From an uncultured Chloroflexota bacterium (GTDB lineage: Bacteria; Chloroflexota; Dehalococcoidia; UBA3495), in the NCBI GenBank assembly GCA_913052545.1, contig CAJXEF010000138.1, forward strand, positions 1 to 5,739: a stretch of DNA of 5,739 nt, written 5' to 3'. The notes below the pieces were generated by a model. That model worked only from the letters and a program-made list of their open reading frames with translations. It was not told the DNA's origin and did no database searches. The translations under genes and the position numbers were made by a program. Of this stretch, positions 1 to 5,739 are shown in pieces (positions within the stretch are counted from its first letter, which is position 1; each line of letters opens with the position of its first letter).

Positions 1-1
1 G

Positions 2-895
2 ATAATAAATCAGCATTTGAAAAATATTTTGATTGGGAAAGACATTGAGACCGTTGAGGACATTCAAAGCATATGGGATCAGCTTTATTTTGAAACTTTG
101 CCATATGGTCGGAAAGGATTGGCAATAATGGCTATCAGTGGGATAGATTTGGCTTTGTATGATCTTTTAGGTAAATCTACCAACAAGCCTGTATATGAGA
201 TATTAGGTGGGGCGAAAAAAAAGAAAATACAGGCTTATGCCACCGGCCAAGATTCTGAATTGTATTATGATCTGGGTTTCAAAGCACATAAATTCCCCCA
301 CAGGTGGCGTGAGGATTCAGATTATGATAGTGCGATCGAAAAATCCGCGAGAGTGAGAAGTTTATTTGGCCGAGATGCTCAGATAATGATCGACACATAT
401 ATGTCCTGGGATGTTACTGTTACGGGAAAAATGGCTAAGATGTTGGCTGATTATGAACTTTTTTGGTTTGAGGATGTCATGACACCAGATGATCGGGACG
501 GGCAATACGCGCTGCGGTCAATATGCAGCCCGACGTTGATTGCAGGAGGGGAGCACGAATTTACACAGTTTGGGTTCGCGGATTTAGCTAAAAGTGAGTC
601 CTTAGGTTTGTGGCAGCCTGATATCACTTGGTGTGGCGGGTTAACGGCAGGCATGCGAATTACAGATATGGCGGAGGGATTAGGCATACCAGTGTCTCCT
701 CACCGTGGAGCTGAGGTTTGGGGACTGCATTTAATTGCGGCCAGTTCCTGGGCTGATTTGGCTGAATGCCATTCTGATCATATTAAAGTTGAAAGGGATA
801 CTTTGTGGTTAGGAGAGCCGGAAGTTAGTGACGGATTTATTTATCCTTCTGATAGACCTGGGTTTGGTGTTGAGATAAATTCGCTTATGGCATGA
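2..895 (+). CDS. L-rhamnonate dehydratase-like enolase-superfamily enzyme (5' partial)
   Basis: Seen: the reading frame is open to the left edge and ends at TGA 893-895, so the N-terminal part (roughly 90-100 residues of a usual 380-400) is missing. The TTG at 17 is not a credible start because the homologous region continues upstream. Numbering from that TTG, the segment LPYGRKGLAIMAISGIDLAL (28-47) is typical of the rhamnonate dehydratase branch. The barrel shows the expected metal ligands D126 (MIDTYMSWD), E152 (WFED) and E179 (GGEHE), followed by H180, then QPDITWCGG (200-208) and the general-base histidine H229 (SPHR). Family knowledge: mandelate-racemase-type enzymes abstract a proton alpha to a carboxylate and eliminate water from sugar acids, here probably giving a 2-keto-3-deoxy acid in the cytoplasm. 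Inference: L-rhamnonate is the nearest match, but paralogues with other acid-sugar substrates share these motifs, so the substrate is open. It converges on the DUF4129 gene. Confidence 0.9.
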   Translation: MINQHLKNILIGKDIETVEDIQSIWDQLYFETLPYGRKGLAIMAISGIDLALYDLLGKSTNKPVYEILGGAKKKKIQAYATGQDSELYYDLGFKAHKFPHRWREDSDYDSAIEKSARVRSLFGRDAQIMIDTYMSWDVTVTGKMAKMLADYELFWFEDVMTPDDRDGQYALRSICSPTLIAGGEHEFTQFGFADLAKSESLGLWQPDITWCGGLTAGMRITDMAEGLGIPVSPHRGAEVWGLHLIAASSWADLAECHSDHIKVERDTLWLGEPEVSDGFIYPSDRPGFGVEINSLMA

Positions 896-984
896 TGTGA
901 TGCGAGTAAAATTTAGGTTTACGAAGCTGGCTGATATTTTAAAATGACCTCGCCAATCTGTTTTTTCGCCCTTGTAGCTATATC

Positions 985-2373
985 TCAGCGAGTATCTATG
1001 TGATTTAACACGATGTGCCAATTATGTAATAGAGTGTCCATATCCGAGATTTCCAAATAGGGATTACCGTAATGGACATCTTGAAACTCTGACACGATCT
1101 TGGTGACCGGTTCGATAGGTAATAGATCTGCGAGGTTAGTTTGATGTTCTTTAGGTGACTGCCAGGGATTTCGTGGATGCCCTAATTCCTTGGTTAGAAT
1201 TAAGAATTGATAGTACACCTCTCGGGCATTTTTTGGATCACGTATATATGATCGACGATTATTTGGCAAAGGAATCGCTTTATTTAACACATGATGGAGC
1301 ATGCTTTTAATATCGTTTGAGATCAACTTGGTAGTGAGAAATGATTCACGGCTTGTTTCTGATTGTGATTGGTTTGACCAGTGTCTTTTAAACCGGAATA
1401 CTTTGAATAAACACCATCCGGAGACTATTCCGAATGAACATAACGCGGCAATTTTTAAACACGTTATTAAAAACCGATTGCTATTGTCTTCGCGACTTTC
1501 ATCTAAGCTCTCGTATAAATCTTGAGTATGTCCTAACGCGAACTCTAGGCCATCTAGATTGCCACCGCCAAATAAATTCGAGAGCCAGGTTCCGAAGATG
1601 ATTAGCCCGGAGGCTATGAACCCTAATCCTAATAATAAGGGTCTCAATAACCATTCTGCTAGGCCACCTAATAATTTAAGTAGGAATCTAAGCGACTCAT
1701 CTATTCCAGAAATGCCCAAGCCAGCTATTATCAATCCAACTAGAATTACTATGGCTACACTAGAGCATATTGGGATTAGCCAGGACTTCAAGGATATTTG
1801 GTAGTCTGATGGTTGTCCTGAGAAACGTGCTAAGGATAACCCCGCTAAGCCAGCGGAGAAAAAGAATAGGATGTATGGATATGAGGAAATTGTCCAACTT
1901 GTAAACATGCTAATTAATAGGCCAAAGGTTATGATCAATATACCTATTTGAAAAGCGTTTCTTATGCTATCTAACGTGGTTTCGTCGCGAGCTAACATTC
2001 CTCCCCTCCACCACAGAATAGTAAGAAATGTCAGGCTAACGATATATTGAGCGGTGTTTATCCAGTCTTCGTTGAATAATTCGGATACTTGAAAGGGATT
2101 GAGATTGTGGTGCATGCTGGCTAAAATCAGTATAGAAAATCCTCCACTGATGAGGCCTAAGACTCCGCGCACGTTCAAAGAGAAATTTATCGTTTGTACT
2201 ACAAAGGACAACAGAAAAGACCAGACTAAAGTCATTAATGTCATCCAAAAATGTAGAGAGCCATCATGAATACCAATCAGATGGGAAATAATGTTATAGC
2301 AAATAAAATATGTATAACCTTCTAAGAAAAGTTGAATGCCTATTAAGATGTTGTTAATCCGCTGCTGGCTCAT
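985..2373 (-). CDS. Multi-pass membrane protein with C-terminal DUF4129 domain
   Basis: A 462-residue integral membrane protein, last gene of the MoxR-DUF58 operon. Seen: hydrophobic segments near residues 11-33, 41-62, 69-86, 107-124, 141-160, 165-182, 198-222, 236-265 and 303-323. A hydrophilic stretch follows, then a cytosolic-looking tail whose residues about 380-437 match DUF4129: a tyrosine-rich helix (REVYYQFLILTKELG), then PRNPWQSPKEHQTNLADLLP, then a helix ending in VHYGNP. The ATG at 2373-2371 overlaps the TGA of the DUF58 gene (ATGA). No Shine-Dalgarno lies before it, so translation is probably coupled. Family knowledge: DUF4129 usually closes TgpA-type transglutaminases or stands alone beside MoxR and DUF58 genes. 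No transglutaminase core with its Cys-His-Asp triad is visible here; the loop between the last two membrane regions (about 266-302) is far too short for one. The biochemical role is unknown. Membrane topology and domain call are firm; function is not. Confidence 0.85.
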   Translation of the reverse strand: MSQQRINNILIGIQLFLEGYTYFICYNIISHLIGIHDGSLHFWMTLMTLVWSFLLSFVVQTINFSLNVRGVLGLISGGFSILILASMHHNLNPFQVSELFNEDWINTAQYIVSLTFLTILWWRGGMLARDETTLDSIRNAFQIGILIITFGLLISMFTSWTISSYPYILFFFSAGLAGLSLARFSGQPSDYQISLKSWLIPICSSVAIVILVGLIIAGLGISGIDESLRFLLKLLGGLAEWLLRPLLLGLGFIASGLIIFGTWLSNLFGGGNLDGLEFALGHTQDLYESLDESREDNSNRFLITCLKIAALCSFGIVSGWCLFKVFRFKRHWSNQSQSETSRESFLTTKLISNDIKSMLHHVLNKAIPLPNNRRSYIRDPKNAREVYYQFLILTKELGHPRNPWQSPKEHQTNLADLLPIEPVTKIVSEFQDVHYGNPYLEISDMDTLLHNWHIVLNHIDTR

Positions 2374-3575
2374 TTGGAGGAATTTGGCTTAAATTGGTTG
2401 TTAACATAAAACATTGAAACGTCTTCTATCTTTATCCTAGGTTCTAGATCACCGGAGTAAAAAATAATTACGGGATGTCCTCTGTGTTTGATTTCTCGGA
2501 TCTCATTAGCTAAAGCGTTAGATATCAAAGGAGTAGTTACTGCAACTGTGGTCCCTTGTGTGATGAATCGATGTTCAGCTTCTAAAACTTGTTCCAAAGT
2601 GGTTATTGTATACTGACCCACCATAGCTAAGTTCTGCATTATGAGGTCGAATTGATTATTAGAACTGCTAATTGCTAAGTTAATCCATTTTCCCGAGTAA
2701 GCAGCGATACTGTTGCTAATCAGTCCGACGCTATATTTTCTGTCCAGACAACACTTGGCTAATGAGGCGGTAAGTGTGACAGTTCTTTCGAATGAAGCAC
2801 TATTACCACCTTGCCATGCGTATTCGTTCGTCTTCCCATTCATAGCAATCAACACATTGAGAGCCACTACAGGTTCATATTGCTTGACTTGGAGTGAGCC
2901 TGTCTTAGCCGTGTGTTTCCAGCTGATGAATTTTAGAGGATCTGATGCGAGATAATTCCGTAGGCCTGAGAACTTGTTGATATCTTGAGAGATTGGAATT
3001 CGACCTGTGGATCCCTCCAACGGATATTCTGAGGGTTTTATTAGATCATCGAGGTCGATGATTTCGGGATATACCAGTATTTCCTCAACATCGGGGAATT
3101 TAGATGATACCGAAGAAAACCCGAATATATCGCCGCTTCGTAATTCAGCTGGGCCAATTCGATGGTAGCCCCTTTGGTTGCATTCTAATTTAAACCGCCA
3201 ATTAATCTTTTCGTAAGGCAGTAGTGATGATCTCAGGTGATGCTCTCGCCGGGTTTCTATCACACTTCCCATAACCCGACCATTTAGCAATGTAAGACCG
3301 GATGGGAACGTCTCACTGACGTCACACCATATCAGTGGTAATAATTTCCCGTTATAAATGGAAATGTTGTAATCTATCGTGTCTCCAATAAAAACTCTTT
3401 TGTGGGATATATTTCGGGTAAGTATTATTTTCCTTAAAGCGAAGCGCTCCCACAGTTTGGTTGATGACCAAATAAGTATAATCAAAGCCCCGACTACTAT
3501 TAGTAATCCTTTGCTGGCCACCAGTCCAACAAATATTAAAAACCCACTTAATAATAGCCAAAGGTCGTTAAGCAT
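2370..3575 (-). CDS. DUF58 domain protein, membrane-anchored (MoxR partner)
   Basis: A 401-residue protein with two adjacent N-terminal membrane helices (about 5-20 and 22-38), then a beta-rich region (about 48-145) ending in the family pattern QRGYHRIGP with DIFGF (149-153), and then the DUF58 hallmark at 204-235, including SWKHTAKTGSLQVKQYEP. The C-terminal part (about 238-380) resembles a von Willebrand A-like fold. Where such folds carry Asp-x-Ser-x-Ser, this protein has LIAMNGKTN (242-250), so the metal site looks lost. Family knowledge: DUF58 proteins are encoded next to MoxR ATPases and are thought to be their membrane-side partners; the molecular activity is not established. The ATG at 3575-3573 lies 16 bases after the moxR stop; only a weak purine stretch (GGGG) precedes it. 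Its stop overlaps the DUF4129 start. Domain assignment is secure. Confidence 0.92.
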   Translation of the reverse strand: MLNDLWLLLSGFLIFVGLVASKGLLIVVGALIILIWSSTKLWERFALRKIILTRNISHKRVFIGDTIDYNISIYNGKLLPLIWCDVSETFPSGLTLLNGRVMGSVIETRREHHLRSSLLPYEKINWRFKLECNQRGYHRIGPAELRSGDIFGFSSVSSKFPDVEEILVYPEIIDLDDLIKPSEYPLEGSTGRIPISQDINKFSGLRNYLASDPLKFISWKHTAKTGSLQVKQYEPVVALNVLIAMNGKTNEYAWQGGNSASFERTVTLTASLAKCCLDRKYSVGLISNSIAAYSGKWINLAISSSNNQFDLIMQNLAMVGQYTITTLEQVLEAEHRFITQGTTVAVTTPLISNALANEIREIKHRGHPVIIFYSGDLEPRIKIEDVSMFYVNNQFKPNSSK

Positions 3576-3591
3576 TATGGCCCCGGGTAAT

Positions 3592-4545
3592 TTAAATAGG
3601 GACTTCTATTTTATCTAGAATCTCACTGATTATCTCTTGTGGATTGCGATCACGCAGTCTAGCTTGAGACTTCAATATCATTCGGTGTGAGAAGGTGTAA
3701 GGTGCTAAAAGTTTTATTTCATCTGGGGTAACATATTCACGTGCTCTTATGGCCGCTAAAGATTGGCAGCATCGGTAAAGTCCTAAAGTAGCTCGAGGAC
3801 TGACACCCAAATTGATGTCAGGATGGTCCCTCGTGGCGCGAGCTAATCGTACGATGTAATTGCGAAGTACGGGATCTACGTAGATTTGGGTAACCATGGC
3901 TTGAAAATGGCTGATCTGATTGGCAGATGTAACAGCGGTTAATGTACTTATAGGATCTTCTGATTGGAAACGTGAGAGAATTTCTTCTTCCTCCTCTTCT
4001 TCCGGATATCCAAGTTGCAACCTGATTAAAAATCTGTCCAATTGAGCCTCTGGCAACGGAAATGTGCCTTCTAGTTCAATGGGGTTTTGTGTGGCTAAGA
4101 CTAAAAATGGAGAAGGAAGCTGGATAGTGGTATCGTCTACTGTTATTTGATGTTCTCCCATCGCTTCTAACAATGCTGATTGTGTACGTGGCGTCGCTCT
4201 ATTGATTTCATCTGCTAAAACTATTTGAGAAATTATAGGTCCTGGCCGAAATTCAAAGGTTCCGGTCCGTTGGTCGTAATAATGTATCCCAGTTATATCG
4301 GAAGGTAGTAGATCTGGTGTACATTGTATCCGTTTAAACGTACAGTCTAAGGAGTTAGCTATAGATCGTGCGAGGAGTGTTTTACCAATTCCAGGCACAT
4401 CTTCCACTAATACATGTCCACTGCTGAGGATAGCAGCTAGTATGATCTCCACTTGGTCTTCTTTGCCAACTAACACCTTCCCTATATTGTTTCTAATTCG
4501 CGATGTTTCATCGGCAATCAGTTTTAAAGTTTCAGAATTTAGCAA
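3592..4545 (-). CDS. MoxR-family AAA+ ATPase
   Basis: A 317-residue cytoplasmic ATPase of full family length. Seen: VGKED (26-30); Walker A EDVPGIGKT (48-56); Walker B VLADEINRA (109-117) with D112 and E113; TQSALLEAM (121-129); sensor 1 ATQNP with N154; QLDRF with R171 (168-172); and sensor 2 in GVSPRAT with R251. The C-terminal helical lid carries VTPDEI (272-277). Family knowledge: MoxR ATPases use ATP to remodel or mature partner proteins, often those with VWA or DUF58 domains, and the gene order here fits. The start is TTG 4545-4543. An in-frame TAA lies three codons upstream (4554-4552) and no ATG occurs before residue 129, so TTG is the only sensible choice. No Shine-Dalgarno precedes it. 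Odd feature: seven glutamates in a row at 182-188. Confidence 0.95.
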   Translation of the reverse strand: MLNSETLKLIADETSRIRNNIGKVLVGKEDQVEIILAAILSSGHVLVEDVPGIGKTLLARSIANSLDCTFKRIQCTPDLLPSDITGIHYYDQRTGTFEFRPGPIISQIVLADEINRATPRTQSALLEAMGEHQITVDDTTIQLPSPFLVLATQNPIELEGTFPLPEAQLDRFLIRLQLGYPEEEEEEEILSRFQSEDPISTLTAVTSANQISHFQAMVTQIYVDPVLRNYIVRLARATRDHPDINLGVSPRATLGLYRCCQSLAAIRAREYVTPDEIKLLAPYTFSHRMILKSQARLRDRNPQEIISEILDKIEVPI

Positions 4546-4599
4546 TTTTATTTAACATACAATTCGATTCGGTCGCTTAAAATTGGGCGTCGCAGATCA

Positions 4600-5304
4600 T
4601 TACATCTTAGAGGTAACGAAATCCTCTGCCTCCCGTAGGTCTTTTAGCGAATCGATTCCTCTCCAATATTCTCGTGAAAGTATCGCTGAGATTTGGTTAG
4701 ATTTTGATAGGTCAGGAAAAGTTTCAGTTTCATGATCCCCCAACGACGGTAGGACATTTATTATGTTCCTATTGAAAATGTAGATTCCTGCATTAATCCA
4801 GTAGGGTATTTCGACTTTTTCTCTAAACCCGGTGACCCGATTATCAGAATTGATATCTACTAACCCATATGGGCTAATCATAGGGACTAGCATGATAGTC
4901 GCCATATGGCTATCGTTTTCGGTTATGCGCCGCTTAAAATCGACTAGGAGGGTATTAGGGTTTTCTGATGTAATGGTATCTCCGTTAAGCACGAAAACCA
5001 GACTCTGGTCTCTCGGTACCATGTCCAATCCTTTCCGAATGGCTCCGCCGCGGCCTAAAGGGGAATCTTCTATACTGTAGTGAGTATTGATCTCGAAATC
5101 TCTCCCGTCACCAAAGTATTCTTTAATAGTTTCCCAACGGTAACCTGCAAGGAATATTACGTCAGTTACTCCTGCAAGTTTCAGCCATTGAATTTGATGC
5201 CAAAGAATTGGTTTGCCATTCACTGGTGCCATAGGTTTAGGTATTTCGTTAGTTAATGGCCGTAACCTTTCACCCATACCGCCGGACAATATGAGAGCAT
5301 ACAT
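4600..5304 (-). CDS. Sugar-1-phosphate nucleotidyltransferase (NDP-sugar pyrophosphorylase)
   Basis: A 234-residue single-domain enzyme. Seen: the nucleotide-binding signature LSGGMGERLRPLTNEIPKPM (6-25) with R13 and K23; the substrate loop SPLGRGGAIRKGL (81-93); the metal-binding NGDT (107-110, D109); the FREK motif (160-163); and WINAGIYIF (169-177), where N171 would contact the sugar. Family knowledge: these enzymes join a sugar 1-phosphate to NTP, giving an NDP-sugar and pyrophosphate in the cytoplasm. The short length without a C-terminal beta-helix or acyltransferase resembles heptose-1-phosphate guanylyltransferase (HddC), MurNAc-1-phosphate uridylyltransferase (MurU) or small mannose-1-phosphate guanylyltransferases; sequence alone does not choose among them. 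The ATG at 5304-5302 has AGGA nine bases upstream. It lies 54 bases upstream of moxR on the same strand, so co-transcription is possible. Many relatives have a Thr where R85 stands here. Confidence 0.9.
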   Translation of the reverse strand: MYALILSGGMGERLRPLTNEIPKPMAPVNGKPILWHQIQWLKLAGVTDVIFLAGYRWETIKEYFGDGRDFEINTHYSIEDSPLGRGGAIRKGLDMVPRDQSLVFVLNGDTITSENPNTLLVDFKRRITENDSHMATIMLVPMISPYGLVDINSDNRVTGFREKVEIPYWINAGIYIFNRNIINVLPSLGDHETETFPDLSKSNQISAILSREYWRGIDSLKDLREAEDFVTSKM

Positions 5305-5309
5305 TAAAC

Positions 5310-5325
5310 GATATCCTAAAATATC
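5310..5325 (-). promoter_or_regulatory. Small hairpin with the ribosome site of the nucleotidyltransferase in its loop
   Basis: The minus strand reads GATAT-TTTAGG-ATATC, a five-pair A/T-rich stem with a six-base loop just before ATG 5304. The AGGA Shine-Dalgarno starts in the loop and its last A enters the stem. The stem is weak, so this may simply help present the ribosome site or be chance. Confidence 0.25.
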
Positions 5326-5422
5326 AACATTTTGAAATCATTGCTCGTTATTGATTAGTGGCACGGAACACCTGCAAAGATTTCATAGAGTGTTGAATAA
5401 GTATACCAAGAGAGAACAATCG

Positions 5423-5496
5423 TGGCTGCCCGGCCAGGATTCGAACCAGGGCTTACAGCTCCAAAGGCTGACGTGCTACCGCTACACCACCGGGCA
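5423..5496 (-). tRNA. tRNA-Gln (anticodon UUG) with encoded CCA
   Basis: Read on the minus strand it folds as a 74-base cloverleaf. Acceptor UGCCCGG pairs with CCGGGCA, followed by G73 and an encoded CCA (plus 5425-5423). The D arm is GUGU/GCAC with loop AGCGGUA; the anticodon loop is CUUUGGA with anticodon UUG at plus 5464-5462; the T loop is UUCGAAU. The weak U1-A72 pair with G73 is a glutamine identity feature, which supports the call. Two stem positions are unpaired: 27-43 is U-U in the anticodon stem, and 51-63 is U-U in the T stem. The variable region has only four bases. Confidence 0.93.
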
Positions 5497-5544
5497 AAAC
5501 TAGGTTCAGAAAGATCCGTAGATCCGCTGATATTTATGGTTACT

Positions 5545-5574
5545 ATTTTGATACTCAGATCTGGTTCGAGTCAA
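5545..5574 (-). promoter_or_regulatory. Possible sigma-70 promoter for tRNA-Gln
   Basis: On the minus strand TTGACT (5574-5569) matches the -35 consensus at five of six bases. An 18-base spacer leads to CAAAAT (5550-5545), a weak four-of-six -10; TATCAA (5553-5548) is an alternative with a 15-base spacer. The predicted start near 5538 would leave about 40 bases of leader before the tRNA. The weak -10 keeps this tentative. Confidence 0.3.
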
Positions 5575-5595
5575 GAGGACCTTAAATCTCGGCGA

Positions 5596-5604
5596 TGCTA
5601 TAAT
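5596..5604 (+). promoter_or_regulatory. Extended -10 promoter element for the nitrilase-like gene
   Basis: TGCTATAAT is a perfect extended -10 (TG at 5596-5597, TATAAT at 5599-5604). No good -35 hexamer lies 16-18 bases upstream, which is usual for extended -10 promoters. Transcription would start near 5611, giving a leader of about 40 bases before ATG 5653. Confidence 0.55.
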
Positions 5605-5652
5605 AATCAGGCAATGATTGAAGAAGCCGAAATTTGTATTGAGAGTAAAGAG

Positions 5653-5739
5653 ATGGGTAAGGTCAGGATAGCGTTCTTGCATGTTGCTCCCATAGCGTGC
5701 GATGTAACCCATAACCGAAAGTTGATTGAATCTGCGTTA
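5653..5739 (+). CDS. Carbon-nitrogen hydrolase (nitrilase superfamily), 3' partial
   Basis: Only 29 codons lie in the window and the frame is open at the right edge. Seen: MGKVRIAFLHVAPIACDVTH at residues 1-20, continuing NRKLIESAL. A first beta strand, then an alanine-proline, an aspartate-valine and an asparagine leading into a helix is the usual opening of nitrilase-superfamily enzymes (amidases, nitrilases, N-carbamoylases). Those use a Glu-Lys-Cys triad that would lie beyond the window. I chose ATG 5653 because the strand starts right after it and GAGAG (5641-5645) sits seven bases upstream. ATG 5614 is in frame and would add 13 residues; it has no ribosome site and falls about ten bases after the -10 box. 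The gene is divergent from the tRNA. The substrate cannot be inferred. Confidence 0.68.
   Translation, partial: MGKVRIAFLHVAPIACDVTHNRKLIESAL

Noticed and set aside
17..19. TTG at 17 as the start of the enolase-superfamily gene
   Set aside because: The frame is open upstream to the window edge and the N-terminal domain of the family would be missing, so the gene is simply cut.
928..966. Possible terminator between the two convergent genes: TGGC/GCCA (928-931, 952-955) around ATTTTAAAAT, then T6 at 961-966
   Set aside because: The stem has only four pairs with a 20-base loop, and the T run starts five bases after it, so it is not a credible intrinsic terminator.
1301..1804. Plus-strand open frames at 1301-1525 and 1559-1804 inside the DUF4129 gene
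   Set aside because: They are antisense to a well-supported membrane protein gene and their translations show no domain or ribosome site.
4546..4599. A moxR promoter (TTTAAG, 16 bases, TATGTT) in the short gap
   Set aside because: Both hexamers are poor matches and the -10 would overlap the ATG at 4558, so it cannot be told from background in A+T-rich DNA.
5400..5405. TATACT on the minus strand after the tRNA as a -10 for the nucleotidyltransferase
   Set aside because: The matching -35 position falls in the tRNA 3' end and reads CAGCCA, which does not resemble TTGACA.
5506..5712. Open minus-strand frame of 68 codons at the right end
   Set aside because: It has no recognisable domain, runs antisense to the nitrilase-like start and covers the divergent promoter region.

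Overview
This is an A+T-rich bacterial window. It holds four complete protein genes on the minus strand, one tRNA gene on the minus strand, and a plus-strand gene cut off at each edge. The mix is an L-rhamnonate dehydratase-like enolase-superfamily enzyme, a MoxR/DUF58/DUF4129 membrane cassette, a nucleotide-sugar pyrophosphorylase, a tRNA-Gln with encoded CCA, and the start of a nitrilase-superfamily enzyme. It would fit an environmental, possibly marine, Chloroflexota lineage such as SAR202, which is known for expanded enolase-superfamily paralogues. That assignment is an inference from gene content and protein flavour; no marker gene in the window proves it.

Layout from left to right. Positions 2-895 (+) carry the C-terminal three quarters of a rhamnonate dehydratase-like enzyme; its 5' end lies outside the window. 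A short convergent gap (896-984) follows. Positions 985-4545 (-) hold a compact operon, transcribed right to left: moxR-type AAA+ ATPase (4545-3592), a DUF58 membrane-anchored protein (3575-2370) and a multi-pass DUF4129 membrane protein (2373-985). The DUF58 and DUF4129 genes overlap by ATGA, and the ATPase and DUF58 genes are 16 bases apart. A sugar-1-phosphate nucleotidyltransferase (5304-4600, -) lies 54 bases upstream of moxR on the same strand and may be co-transcribed. Next comes tRNA-Gln(UUG) (5496-5423, -), and then, divergently, the first 29 codons of a carbon-nitrogen hydrolase (5653 to the right edge, +), preceded by a perfect extended -10 element.

How the genes may work together: MoxR ATPases usually act as chaperones for a partner complex. 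Here the partners are expected to be the membrane-tethered DUF58 protein and the DUF4129 membrane protein. In many bacteria this set includes a transglutaminase domain; none is visible in this cassette. The nucleotidyltransferase would supply an activated sugar for surface polysaccharide or glycan, so a shared envelope role is possible but unproven. The two edge enzymes look like independent catabolic genes.

No mobile element, CRISPR array, phage gene or clear repeat was seen. No intergenic stretch exceeds 300 bases. I did not find a convincing new system; the most notable points are the DUF4129 protein without a transglutaminase domain, the degenerate metal site of the DUF58 protein, the non-canonical start region of moxR and the imperfect stems of the tRNA.
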